In this document: positions 26,341 to 35,387 of the stretch, one piece after another
Layout of the letters: the number at the start of each line of letters is the position of its first letter
How positions within the stretch are numbered: position 1 is the stretch's first letter
Origin: Actinopolymorpha pittospori
GTDB taxonomy: Bacteria > Actinomycetota > Actinomycetes > Propionibacteriales > Actinopolymorphaceae
NCBI RefSeq assembly: GCF_014873875.1
Contig: NZ_JADBEM010000001.1
Location: forward strand, 7,006,001-7,070,000
DNA length: 64,000 nt
Direction: 5' to 3'
Made by a program: the position numbers and the translations under genes
Notes under the pieces: model-generated
Databases searched by the model: none
What the model saw: only the letters and a program-made list of their open reading frames with translations
Told to the model about the DNA's origin: nothing

Positions 26341-26754
26341 ATGGAAAAGATGACGCCCCCGATCGAGCGCCTCGTCCGGCTGATGGTCCTGCTTCCTTGC
26401 AACGTCAAGCATCCACTCTGGGTCAGTGTCAGAGCCGATGGCGCCGACCTCGGCGAGGTGTTCAACATCCGCTGGTTCGTCGGTCAGGCGGCCACAATGT
26501 GGCCGCCGGCCGGGCCCCGCAACCTGGCGGCGGCGGTCCTGATCGCCTTCGACGCTCCAAGCGACAAGACGCTGTGCCTGATCTCCGAGGCAATCCTGCG
26601 AGAAACCACCGGCCAGCAGGACGGGTGGGGCCCCCAGGCGGGCGCGGCCTGGGTGGCCCAAGCGACCGCGGCCGCGGTCGAGGTGTTCGCCCACGACCGC
26701 CAGCTAGACAAGGTGCTCAATGAGGTTCAAGAACACTGGACCCTGAGCACCTGA
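26341..26754 (+). CDS. Unknown 137-residue protein
   Basis: ATG with GGAAGGG upstream. It reads MEKMTPPIERLVRLMVLLPC, then DLGEVFNIRWFVGQAATMWP and a helical C-terminus (AAVEVFAHDRQLDKVLNEVQ). No membrane segment, no known motif. It follows the nuclease by 230 bases in the same direction and may belong to the same accessory module. Confidence 0.6.
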   Translation: MEKMTPPIERLVRLMVLLPCNVKHPLWVSVRADGADLGEVFNIRWFVGQAATMWPPAGPRNLAAAVLIAFDAPSDKTLCLISEAILRETTGQQDGWGPQAGAAWVAQATAAAVEVFAHDRQLDKVLNEVQEHWTLST

Positions 26755-26889
26755 GCTTTCCATGTCACCTGAGGAAGACTGATCACGGTGACGACCCCGC
26801 CCGAGGACCCGCCCACTTACCACGACGACAGCAGGAAGGGTCCGCCCTGGAGACGATCCCAGGTCCGGCCCTTCCTGTCGGGCTGGCGC

Positions 26890-27120
26890 CACAGGCTCAC
26901 GGGCGCCGGCACACGCCTGCTACGCCGGAACCGCCCCGGTCACCCGCGCATCCGGCAAGTCAGGACTGGTCCTGCTGCGCCGCGCCCGCAACCAACGACT
27001 CTCCGACGCATGCCGCTGGTGGGCCTTCGGCGCCATCCACCAATCCGAGGGTGCCCGCCCCTACTACCGACACAGGCGCAACACCGGCGACACCGCGGGT
27101 CGCAGCGGACAGGTCCAGAG
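26890..27120 (+). pseudogene. IS110-family transposase C-terminal relic
   Basis: One frame reads ACYAGTAPVTRASGKSGLVL, RRARNQRLSDACRWWAFGAI and SEGARPYYRHRRNTGDT. These are the conserved C-terminal block of IS110 (DEDD/Transposase_20) transposases around the A-G-x-x-P motif. No start and no catalytic N-terminus are present. It ends about 110 bases before the IS630-like element. Confidence 0.65.
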
Positions 27121-27262
27121 CTGCCGAAGGCAGGCGCGAAGGGCCGCGAAACCGGACCGGATGACGTCACCACGTCGAGCAAGCCCGCGCGCTGCACGCT
27201 TGCCGGGCCGTCAGCGGAATCACCGACTAAGTGGTCGGCGTCGTAAGTTCGTCGGGGGTTAG

Positions 27263-29355
27263 CGCCGATTCTCGTGTCTAGCGGTGGCGCGTCGGTGGCT
27301 CCAGGATGTTGGGCGGCTCCGGGCTGCTTTCGCCTATGGGCATGTGATTGTGATGGTCGTTGCGCCCGAAGCGGGTGATCGGTCAGGGTCGATCTGACTG
27401 CCTGTTGTGGCGGGTTTCGGATTGTCGTCCGACCCGGATGTGATGAGCGAGCACGATCTCACTTGGAGTACGACGGCGGGAGAGACGCAGCGATGGCTGC
27501 CGTTGCGCTCTGTCGCCGCCAGTGATCGGCGTGTCATGTTGACCGCGATCGTGTCGCTTGCTGTAGTTGAATCGTGGAACAAGCAGCGATATCCACCCCA
27601 GAAGCGGCCCGTCGGGGCAGTGAGTACTTCGCCGCCCCAGCAGCGGCGAACCAGCGTCGTTACGAGGCACTGCGCGCGTACCTGTTCGAGGGAGTCTCAG
27701 CGGCGGAGGCGGCGACCCGCTTCGGCTACACCCTGACGACGCTGCAGTCGCTGGTGCGGGACTTCCGGGCCGGACGCTGCGAGTTCTTCCAGAGCTCGCG
27801 TCCGGGCCCGAAGACGGCCCCGGCCAAGGAAGCGGCCCGCACCAGGATCATCGAGCTGCGCCGGTTGGGCCACTCGGCCCAGGAGATCGCTGCCGCGCTC
27901 GCCGAGGAGGACACTCCGCTCAACCGCACCGGGGTCGCCGAAGTCCTGGCCGAGGAAGGGTTCCCACGCTTGTGGCCCCGTCCGCACGCCGAGCGCGGCC
28001 TACCCCGACGCGAATCCCAGCCCCGCACCAAGGTGATCGACTTCGCCGTCCTGCCCGCCCACGCCGACACCCGGATGGCCGGGCTACTGCTGACCATCCC
28101 CGATCTGGTGGCACTGGACCTGCCCGGCCTGGTGCGGGCCGCGGGCTATCCCGGCACGTCTGTGATCCCGGCGATCAGCTCGATCCTGTCGCTGCTGGCG
28201 ATCAAACTCACCACCACCCGCCGCGTCTCCCACATCGACGACATCGCCACCGACCCCGGTGCGGCGTTGTTCGCCGGGCTGACCAGCCTGCCCAAGGCCA
28301 CCGCGCTGACCACCTACTCCTACCGGCTCGACCACACCCGGCAACAACGATTCCTTGCCGCACTGGACAAAGCCAGCCTCGCCGCAGGGCTCGCGCACGG
28401 CGAGGCGATCAACCTCGACTTCCACGCCGTCATGCACTGGGGCGCCGACCCCGCGTTGGAAAAACACTACGTGCCCAGACGTTCGCAACGCACCCGCTCA
28501 GTGTTGACCTTCTTCGCCGAAGACGCGGCCACCCACACCCTGCTCTACGCCAACGCCGACCTCGCCAAAGCCAACCAGAACAACGAAATCCTCGCCTTCG
28601 CCGACCACTGGCGCACAACCTCCGGAGCGGACCCGAAACTGTTGATCTTCGATTCCAAGGTCACCACCCAGGCCCAGCTCGCCGACCTCGACGCCCGCGG
28701 CATCGCCTTCATCACCCTGCGCGCCCGCACCCCGAAACTCACCGAACACCTACATGCCTTGCCCGCCAAGGACTGGACACCACTCACCATCGCCCGAGCG
28801 GGCGGGAAAACCCGCCGTGTCCGCGTGATCGAAGACCCCGCCGCCACACTCTCGGCCTACCCCAGCACGCTACGCCAACTCGCCATCACCGGACTCGGGC
28901 ACGACGAACCCACCATCCTGATCACCAACAATCGCACCACCCCGACCAAACACGTGATCGAGGCCTACGCCAGGCGGATGAACATCGAACAACGCCTCGC
29001 CGAAGCCATCCGCTCCTTCGGCCTGGACGCCCTCGCCGGCGCGGTCCCCCTCAACATCGACCTCGACGTCGTGCTCTCCGTACTCGCCCACACCATCTGC
29101 GCCGCGCTCCGCCGACGCCTCCCCGGCTACGCCACCGCCACACCCGACACCCTGCAACGCCGATTCCTCTCCACCGGCGGCACAATCGAAAACCGCGATA
29201 ACGAAACCATCGTCCGCCTCGACCGACGCGCCTACTCACCCGTCCTCCGCCACGCCGACCTCCCCACCACCGAAGTCCCCTGGTGGGGCGGACGACACCT
29301 CCGCTACGAATACGAGTGATCAAACTGGGGTTGAATCCGCTGCGCGAGAATCAGC
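27263..29355 (+). mobile_element. Nested IS with 581-residue DDE transposase
   Basis: Imperfect ends CGCCGATTCTCG (27263) and the complement of CGAGAATCAGCG (ending 29355), flanked by GTTAG on both sides (27258-27262 and 29356-29360). It lies just inside the left repeat of the IS630-like element, so it entered later. It carries one transposase gene. I cannot assign it to an IS family with confidence. Confidence 0.75.
27574..29319 (+). CDS. DDE transposase of the nested IS
   Basis: 581 residues, intact. The N-terminus carries two helix-turn-helix-like stretches (EAATRFGYTLTTLQSLVRDF and RRLGHSAQEIAAALAEED). The catalytic part shows INLDFHAVMHWG (Asp), KLLIFDSKVTTQAQ (Asp) and RRMNIEQRLAEAIRSF (Glu), consistent with a DDE fold. 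A zinc site is not seen. Upstream 27280-27570 is leader sequence of the IS. Family unassigned (ISNCY-like is possible). Confidence 0.8.
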   Translation: MEQAAISTPEAARRGSEYFAAPAAANQRRYEALRAYLFEGVSAAEAATRFGYTLTTLQSLVRDFRAGRCEFFQSSRPGPKTAPAKEAARTRIIELRRLGHSAQEIAAALAEEDTPLNRTGVAEVLAEEGFPRLWPRPHAERGLPRRESQPRTKVIDFAVLPAHADTRMAGLLLTIPDLVALDLPGLVRAAGYPGTSVIPAISSILSLLAIKLTTTRRVSHIDDIATDPGAALFAGLTSLPKATALTTYSYRLDHTRQQRFLAALDKASLAAGLAHGEAINLDFHAVMHWGADPALEKHYVPRRSQRTRSVLTFFAEDAATHTLLYANADLAKANQNNEILAFADHWRTTSGADPKLLIFDSKVTTQAQLADLDARGIAFITLRARTPKLTEHLHALPAKDWTPLTIARAGGKTRRVRVIEDPAATLSAYPSTLRQLAITGLGHDEPTILITNNRTTPTKHVIEAYARRMNIEQRLAEAIRSFGLDALAGAVPLNIDLDVVLSVLAHTICAALRRRLPGYATATPDTLQRRFLSTGGTIENRDNETIVRLDRRAYSPVLRHADLPTTEVPWWGGRHLRYEYE

Positions 29356-29368
29356 GTTAGTCGGTGGT

Positions 29369-29695
29369 TCAGGCGGTCGGGTCGTTGAGGTAGAGGCCGC
29401 AGGCGCAGTCGAGGGCTTCTTCTGCGGTGCCGGCAGAGTTGCCGGTGGGCAGGAACGAGTCTTCGTATTTGTCTTTGCTGGCAAGGTAGATGGCGAAGCC
29501 CCACTGGTTGGCGTAGCCGCCGTAGCGGAGCCGGCATAGCGGCTGGGTGGTGCCGTCGGGGAGTTGGCCGGTGATGTAGGCGAAACTGCCGTGGAAGCGG
29601 ACATCGACGCTTGTGAGGGCGGGCCAGCGTTCACGGGCACGGGCGTGGACCCGGTAGGACAGTGACGCTTTGGTCGATTCCGGCGGTGTCGGCAT
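29369..29695 (-). CDS. Passenger protein of the IS630-like element
   Basis: 108 residues beginning MPTPPESTKASLSYRVHARA. The body (WPALTSVDVRFHGSFAYITG, QPLCRLRYGGYANQWGFAIY) ends with EEALDCACGLYLNDPTA. I know related small unknown proteins near mobile DNA in actinobacteria but no function. Its stop lies a few bases from the original left terminal repeat and it is transcribed away from the transposase, so it moves with the element. The open frame extends upstream, but the internal Met is the likely start. Confidence 0.7.
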   Translation of the reverse strand: MPTPPESTKASLSYRVHARARERWPALTSVDVRFHGSFAYITGQLPDGTTQPLCRLRYGGYANQWGFAIYLASKDKYEDSFLPTGNSAGTAEEALDCACGLYLNDPTA

Positions 29696-29815
29696 GGGAT
29701 CTATCGTGCCGTAGCCGCTTGTTTCGTCGTGCCCTGCGTGTCGTACCAGCTCACGCACCCGTCCCTGCAACATGATCGACGAATTCTGTTGTCGATCACG
29801 AAGTGGCTCCTCATC

Positions 29816-30973
29816 GTGGGTGTTTCCCAGGCCGTGCAGATCCGGCTGTCCGCCTCAGAACGTAAACGGTTGAGGAAGATCGCGCGTGGCCATAGGAGCC
29901 CGGTCAGGGAGAAGCTGCGAGCTCAGATCGTGGGGGATGCTGCCCGAGGGCTACCCAATACTGTGATCGCCCACAGGTGCGGGGTGGTGGAGGACACGGT
30001 ACGCAAGTGGCGTGGCCGGTTCGCGGCGGACAGGCTGGAAGGGTTGAAGGACCTGCCACGCTCGGGTCGTCCACCCTCGTTCACGCCGGTGCAGGTTGTC
30101 GAGGTCAAAGCACTCGCCTGCCAGATACCCGCTGATGCTGATGTGCCGCTGGCCCGGTGGAGCTGTCCGGAGCTGGCCCGCCACGTCGTCGCCGCCGGTG
30201 TCGTGGAGTCGATCTCGACCTCGACCCTGCGGCGCTGGCTTACCGCTGATGCGATCAAACCCTGGCAGTACAGGTCGTGGATCTTCCCCCGCGACCCTGA
30301 TTTTGCGGCCAAGGCGGGCCGAGTGCTCGACCTGTACGCCGGCATCTGGGAAGGCGAGTCATTGGGCGTGGACGAGTATGTGATCTCTTCTGATGAGAAG
30401 ACCTCGATTCAGGCCCGCTGCCGCTGCCACCCTAGCCTGCCACCGGGAACGGCCCGCATGATGCGCATCAACCACGACTACGAACGCGGTGGGGTACTGG
30501 CCTATCTGGCCGCTTACGACATCGAGGGGGCGCGCGTGTTTGGCCGCTGCGAACCCTCGACCGGGATCGAACCGTTCATGGCGCTGGTTGAGCAGGTCAT
30601 GACCCAGGAACCGTACGTGTCGGCGAAGAGGGTGTTCTGGGTTGTCGACAACGGCTCCTCTCACCGCGGCAAGAAAGCGATCGAACGGCTGACGAAACGG
30701 TTCTCCAACGCGGTCATGGTGCACACCCCAGTACACGCCTCATGGCTGAACCAGATCGAGATCTACTTCTCTGTCGTACAACGCAAAGTCGTCACACCCA
30801 ACGACTTCACCGACCTGGCCGAAGTCGAAGACCGCCTACTGACGTTCGAAAACCGCTACAACGCCACCGCCAGGCCATTCCGATGGAAGTTCACCAGAAA
30901 CGACCTCGACGATCTACTCACCAGAATCGACCGGCACCAGGCAGCCGAACCAGCCCTCACCGAGGCAGCCTGA
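29816..30973 (+). CDS. IS630-family transposase
   Basis: 385 residues from a GTG (the frame is open 29 codons further). An N-terminal helix-turn-helix (LPNTVIAHRCGVVEDTVRKW) is followed by a DDE core with ISSDEKTSIQARCR (Asp), FWVVDNGSSHRG (Asp) and HASWLNQIEIYFSVVQRK (Glu), the classic IS630/Tc1-like order. The stop lies 3 bases before the right inverted repeat. Intact. Confidence 0.92.
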   Translation: MGVSQAVQIRLSASERKRLRKIARGHRSPVREKLRAQIVGDAARGLPNTVIAHRCGVVEDTVRKWRGRFAADRLEGLKDLPRSGRPPSFTPVQVVEVKALACQIPADADVPLARWSCPELARHVVAAGVVESISTSTLRRWLTADAIKPWQYRSWIFPRDPDFAAKAGRVLDLYAGIWEGESLGVDEYVISSDEKTSIQARCRCHPSLPPGTARMMRINHDYERGGVLAYLAAYDIEGARVFGRCEPSTGIEPFMALVEQVMTQEPYVSAKRVFWVVDNGSSHRGKKAIERLTKRFSNAVMVHTPVHASWLNQIEIYFSVVQRKVVTPNDFTDLAEVEDRLLTFENRYNATARPFRWKFTRNDLDDLLTRIDRHQAAEPALTEAA

Positions 30974-31009
30974 CCAACCCCCGACGAACTTACGACGCCG
31001 ACCACTTAG

Positions 31010-32684
31010 CCCGGATGCACCGACGATCTTCGTGGGCGTGGGTCTTGATCCGTTTTGTTGTTGGTGGCGCGTGTGAGGCAGCGTTGATGGCCGGACCTCG
31101 CGTGTCCGGTTGTCCACTGGTTGGTCTCCGGTCGGGCCGTGTGCGGCGGGTGGTCAGTAGGTGATCGCTGTGGGTGGGTCGCAGGTTGCGGTGAACAGGT
31201 CGGTCCATCGGTTTTGCCATGGCCAGGCGAGTGGGAGGTGGAGTGTGAGGCGTCTGGCGGAGGTCGCGATCCGGGCCGGGACGGTGACCAGTGTGCGGCG
31301 GATGGTGGCGGTGGTGGCTTTGGCCAGGGCTGGGCCGGTGAGGGTCGCGGCGGCGCGGGTGAGGTTGAAGGCCATCACGGCAAGGACGAGCCAGGCGGCG
31401 TTGGCGGCGAACTTCCCGGATGGCAGGTGGGCCAGGGCCGAGTTCTTCAGGTCGGCGTGGACTTGTTCGATGATCGCGTGGTGGCGGTGGGTCTTGTCCG
31501 CGGTCACCGTGTCCATCACCCCTGGATCGGTGGTGGTGAAGAAGGCGTGGAAGCGCCAGGTGGTGAAGATGGTGTCTTGGCCTTGGTCGGCTTTGGGGTT
31601 GAGGTCGGGGATCCGGCGCACGATCAGCCGGCCCGGCACCTGGTCAGACTTGCGGGCCGAGCAGAACGCGGTGAACGGTATCTCGGCGACCTCGGCCCGA
31701 GAGATCCAGCACCCGGTGGGCTCGTCATAGACCGCGTCGGTGTACTCGATGGTCGCCCAGGCCGTCTCCTCGATGGAGGCGATGGCCTTCTTGACCGTCG
31801 TGTCCAGGCGGAGGGTGACCGAGACATCCGCGCCGGCGTTGATCGCGGTCACGATCGTGGCCCGGCCGTAGAAGGCCGAATCGGCCCGCAACAGCGGCCG
31901 CAACCCGGCATGCTGGCCTAGCTTGTTCACCGTGGCCAACGCGTCAGCCACCAGCCGTCTCGCACCCCGCGCGGACCCGCATGAGCCTTGGCGCAACCGC
32001 TGGCCCACGATCACCGGCGCCGCCTGGCCGGTCGTGACGGTCGCCAGCAGCGCGTTCAGGCCACGGATCCCGGAGTAGCCGAAACCTGAGCCCTGCTTGG
32101 CATAGCCATGGACCTCGATGATCGTGTCGTCGATGTCGATCAGCACACGGCCCTGGGGGTCGCCCAGCCCGGCAACCAGCCGGCTGTGTTGGGCCAGGCC
32201 CGTCAAGAACCGGGAGGCGACCGCATCGAGTTGGCGGACATGGCCGAAGGCGAACGACCGTAGGAACGATCCCAGCGTCGACGGCGCGTAGGCGCCGGTG
32301 AACAGGCGGGGCATCCCACCGTGGCGGAGCAGGCCCATGTCGGTGATGCTGTCCGCTCCCGCTGCCATCCCCGCAACCACAGACGCCACCTTCAACCCGG
32401 CGTTCGCGCCCTTGTCCGTTGGCACACTCAGATGCGAATCGGCGAGATCCTGCAGACCTGCCGACTCCGCCAGCCTCATCAGTGGAACCAGGCCCGCCGC
32501 CGACACCAGATTCGGCTCGTCGAACACCGCAGACACCGCTGCAACAGTATGAGAGAGTTGCACTCCAGAGATGCCCTTCCGTGCTGGATAGATCGAACCC
32601 TAGATAAGTCCGATCATCCCAACACGCAAGGGCATTCTCGCGTCACGACCCGCTCACCACACGCTGATCATCGGTGCATCCAGG
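31010..32684 (-). mobile_element. IS1380-family element 2, complete, CTTAG target duplication
   Basis: 1675 bp. The left end CCCGGATGCACCGACGATC (31010) and right end (complement CCTGGATGCACCGATGATC, ending 32684) form imperfect repeats, flanked by CTTAG at 31005-31009 and 32685-32689. The left CTTAG is built from the outermost bases and TA flank of the IS630-like element, so this IS landed exactly on that element's end. Confidence 0.92.
31154..32563 (-). CDS. IS1380-family transposase (divergent from elements 1 and 3)
   Basis: 469 residues, intact: VLIDIDDTIIEVHGYAKQG (Asp), PLLRADSAFYGR (Asp), HHAIIEQVHADLKNSALAHL (Glu). It shares plan and motifs with the transposase at 16044-17447 but is clearly a different lineage (only short blocks are identical). 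Starts at an ATG reading MQLSHTVAAVSAVFDEPNLV. Confidence 0.92.
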   Translation of the reverse strand: MQLSHTVAAVSAVFDEPNLVSAAGLVPLMRLAESAGLQDLADSHLSVPTDKGANAGLKVASVVAGMAAGADSITDMGLLRHGGMPRLFTGAYAPSTLGSFLRSFAFGHVRQLDAVASRFLTGLAQHSRLVAGLGDPQGRVLIDIDDTIIEVHGYAKQGSGFGYSGIRGLNALLATVTTGQAAPVIVGQRLRQGSCGSARGARRLVADALATVNKLGQHAGLRPLLRADSAFYGRATIVTAINAGADVSVTLRLDTTVKKAIASIEETAWATIEYTDAVYDEPTGCWISRAEVAEIPFTAFCSARKSDQVPGRLIVRRIPDLNPKADQGQDTIFTTWRFHAFFTTTDPGVMDTVTADKTHRHHAIIEQVHADLKNSALAHLPSGKFAANAAWLVLAVMAFNLTRAAATLTGPALAKATTATIRRTLVTVPARIATSARRLTLHLPLAWPWQNRWTDLFTATCDPPTAITY

Positions 32685-32689
32685 CTTAG

Positions 32690-33428
32690 GCAGAGCAACT
32701 CGGCCGGAGCGGTGGCCTGAGGTGACCTAGCGAATCCCTGGCTGGCCAGCGCTAATGGCACGCGGATGGCACGGCTATCTGACCTGCAGGAACGGGCAGC
32801 AGGATCACGAACTGTAGGACCGGTCTCAAACGTCGTCGGCCAGCTGCTCGTCGTCGCGCAGATACCTCTCAGGATCGGACGTCGCACGCACAGGTGCTCA
32901 GTCCGACTCCCCCCCACCACGGTTCGGTGACCAACACGCGGGTACTCGGCATCGAGCTACGGATGCTCGCCAGGAGCACCTGGGCCTGGACCCGCCGGGT
33001 TGACCAACGCCGGGTCCCGACGCCAGGCAAAGCCGCCCGGTCATCGGTCCGGATCCGGGCGGCCTCGTGGCGGCGCTGTTGGGCCCAGTGATCACGCCCG
33101 AGGGTCCCCTGACCGGGCAGCTCGCGGGCGATCCTTTGAGCGAGTGCCTTCGCAGCGTGTTTGGTGTCCGGTGACAGGCGTCGAGGCCCTTTTTCGGGCG
33201 GTGATTGGTTGGTTGTACAGGCTGGCGCTCTTGTGGGTGATGGTTGACATTGTGTCGTTTCCGCATGATGATCGGCCCGTGGCGTTGACCTGACGCCGAG
33301 CCTGCGAGGACTCGCCCCAGCCGGGCCTCGGGATGGCGAAGGGGAATCTGCCCTCACGGTCGGAATCGGTTCAGGCCTGTTCGAGTGTCACGTTGCTGGG
33401 GAGCGAGGACACGTCGAGGAGGCTTGTC
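32690..33428. other. 740-bp stretch without a recognised gene
   Basis: A minus-strand frame (32869-33357) is open and reads plausibly in its middle (TKHAAKALAQRIARELPGQG, VQAQVLLASIRSSMPSTRVL), but I recognise no family and no ribosome site. The last 20 bases hold the ribosome site of the next gene. Confidence 0.35.
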
Positions 33429-34550
33429 ATGACCAAGCAGAGCAGCTTCAAGCGCGCGGTGCGTGAGCGAGCCCGCGCAACCGGGCAGCGGTACACCCAG
33501 GCACGCGCCGATCTGGAATTGGCGAATCGGCAGGAGTTCATCCATTCCCGCCCGTTCGAAGAGGTGCCGCTGAAGGCCCATCTTGAACAGCAGTACGGGA
33601 TCGAGATCAACTCGATCCTGCCGATCGATGACGATCCGGCCACGCGTCCAGACGGCTCCTGGCCCGGTCACTATCCCTCGACCCTGGTCGTCAAGCACGT
33701 CGACGGTCAGCAGTGGATAGCGCGGATCTTCTCCTCATCGGCCGACCGGGTCAGCCGCGTACAAGGTGACGCCGAAATCCTGCAGTTCCTTGCCGCGCAC
33801 GACTTCCCGGCCGAACGGATCGCCCGCGATGATCCCGTGACAGCCCTTGGCGGCAAGGGAATCATCGTCACCAAGTTCATCGACGGCGGACGCCCGAGCG
33901 CCGGCTCCCCCGCCGTCTGGCATGAACTTGGTGATCTCCTGGGTCGGCTGCACACGCTTCCCGCGGCCGGTGGCGCTGTCTCCCGGGATGGTGGTGCCGA
34001 AGAGCACGACGGCGGCTTCCATGTGGGGCGGCCGAAAGAGGATCTGGCGGCCGCGATGAGCTTCCTGATCAGCGTCGAGAACGACGTGAACGCCGCGGGT
34101 CGCGAGAAGTTCGAGTGGCTGCGCGACCAGGTCGAGAACGCTGACGACGCCGAAGGCCTGCCCGAGGCGCTGACCCACGGCAACTATCACCCGTGGGCCG
34201 CCGTCGGCACACCCGGCAACCTCTCGATCGTTGGCTGGGCAGGATCCGGGCGCGGTCCCCGCCTGCCCGCACTGGCCTGGCTTCTGCGCACCGCAGCCGA
34301 ACACAACGCCACCGAGAATATTGCCGCGGTCATGCATGGCTACTCCCAGCACGTCCGACTCAGCGATGACGAACGCCAGCGGCTCCCCGCGATCCTCAAC
34401 ATGCGGGCGCTCTGGCTGGAATGTCTCGGCTTCCGGATGACCGTCAACGACGGTCGCGTTCCGGCCATGGACGAGGGATGGATGCGGCCGAACAGCCACG
34501 AGCATGCCGAACGTGTGGCGGCACAGGCGATCGCTGCAGTGCGGAACTGA
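33429..34550 (+). CDS. APH-fold protein with replaced catalytic residues
   Basis: 373 residues; the ATG at 33429 follows GAGGAGG. After a basic N-terminal helix (MTKQSSFKRAVRERARATGQ) comes a phosphotransferase-like fold: the Lys strand STLVVKHVDGQQWIARIFSS, the hinge GGKGIIVTKFIDGG, then the loop LTHGNYHPWAAVG. In active APH enzymes this loop reads HGDxxxxN: here the catalytic Asp is Asn and the metal-binding Asn is Ala. The usual DFD/DWE is VGW. It should therefore bind a nucleotide or substrate but not transfer phosphate. Isolated from neighbours by IS elements. Role unknown. Confidence 0.75.
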   Translation: MTKQSSFKRAVRERARATGQRYTQARADLELANRQEFIHSRPFEEVPLKAHLEQQYGIEINSILPIDDDPATRPDGSWPGHYPSTLVVKHVDGQQWIARIFSSSADRVSRVQGDAEILQFLAAHDFPAERIARDDPVTALGGKGIIVTKFIDGGRPSAGSPAVWHELGDLLGRLHTLPAAGGAVSRDGGAEEHDGGFHVGRPKEDLAAAMSFLISVENDVNAAGREKFEWLRDQVENADDAEGLPEALTHGNYHPWAAVGTPGNLSIVGWAGSGRGPRLPALAWLLRTAAEHNATENIAAVMHGYSQHVRLSDDERQRLPAILNMRALWLECLGFRMTVNDGRVPAMDEGWMRPNSHEHAERVAAQAIAAVRN

Positions 34551-34648
34551 ACCCCGTGGCCCGACAACGCAGCCGACCAGCGGCCGGCAAGGCTGGCGGG
34601 GTGGACCGCCACGTCCTCACAGACAGAGCAGTCCAGCGCTCCCGTGGA

Positions 34649-34865
34649 ATGAAGCGGCGCCAGCCGGATCGGATTCTTCGGGTGCAGGGCGCCGCTGAGC
34701 ACAACCTGCGCGAGGTCAACGTCAGCTTCGGGCCCGGGCTGACTGCCGTGGTGGGTGTGTCGGGGTCGGGTAAGTCATCGCTGGCGTTCGATGTGGTCTA
34801 TTCGGAGGCGCACCGACGGTTTGTCGAGGCGTTGGCCCTGGGTGGGACCCGGGCTCGGGTGCCAC
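34649..34865 (+). pseudogene. UvrA-like ABC protein, N-terminal fragment
   Basis: MKRRQPDRILRVQGAAEHNL, VVGVSGSGKSSLAFDVVYSE and AHRRFVEALALGG form the first ABC segment of a UvrA paralogue (the drug-resistance or nucleotide-repair type), including Walker A. The likeness stops after GTRARVPR at about 34865, where an unrelated gene start on the other strand abuts. Over 90 percent of the gene is missing. Confidence 0.75.
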
Positions 34866-35004
34866 GGAGGTGGTCCCGGCTCCGGAACCCCATTCCGACC
34901 GCGAGCTGGTCGGTGCATCGGGCGGGCCCCCGCCACTCCAGGAGGCCGCGACGCAGGAAATCACGCTCCTCAGCGTTCAGATCAACCTCTACAGCCTCGG
35001 TCAT
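34866..35004 (-). pseudogene. N-terminal fragment of an unknown gene
   Basis: Starts at an ATG (35004): MTEAVEVDLNAEERDFLRRG, then LLEWRGPARCTDQLAVGMGF. It loses coherence where the uvrA fragment begins. It is the start of a small helical protein of unknown function, cut by the same junction. The following 35005-35387 contains only the left flank and leader of the IS110 element. Confidence 0.5.
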
Positions 35005-35387
35005 GACGGCAGTGTCCCACCAGGCGCCGCCGACCTCCGGTGCGCGGACAAGGAAGGAGCGGCGGGCTTTGGCCGGTGGCCTGACTCGGGTCGCGGAGAC
35101 CGGGGGACCGTAAGCTTCCGCGGCTCGGGCGGGTTCCTGTCCTGCCCGTTGTTGCCCGAGGCGGTCCCCCGGTCTTAGCCTCGATCCGTAAGTTCTTGGT
35201 TGGCCCGGGAGGGCTGGGTGTGGCTGAGCCTTGATCGCCCTTGATGGCTCCCATGGATTGGCCGCCCGGCTCCTCCTGGGGCGCCTTGACTGCTGATTGA
35301 GATGCGCGTTCTGGTCGCTGTTTACGGATCTGTCGGCGGGGAGTCCTTCGGGCCACGGCAATGTTCGTGTGCTCGAAGGAGAAGTTG

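Larger units (their letters stand above)
27230..31006 (+). mobile_element. IS630-like element with passenger gene, carrying a nested IS
   Basis: Perfect 31-bp inverted repeats lie at 27230-27260 (AGTGGTCGGCGTCGTAAGTT and on) and 30976-31006, each flanked outside by TA, the IS630 target dinucleotide. Inside are an IS630 transposase (29816-30973), a small passenger gene on the other strand (29369-29695), and a separate IS inserted immediately after the left repeat. Without the nested IS it is about 1.68 kb, long for IS630 because of the passenger. Its right end abuts IS1380 element 2. Confidence 0.88.

Noticed and set aside
34421..35113. Single 230-residue UvrA-like protein
   Set aside because: Only the segment 34649-34865 resembles UvrA. 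Before it the frame overlaps the end of the APH-fold gene, and after it the frame is a shadow of a minus-strand gene start.
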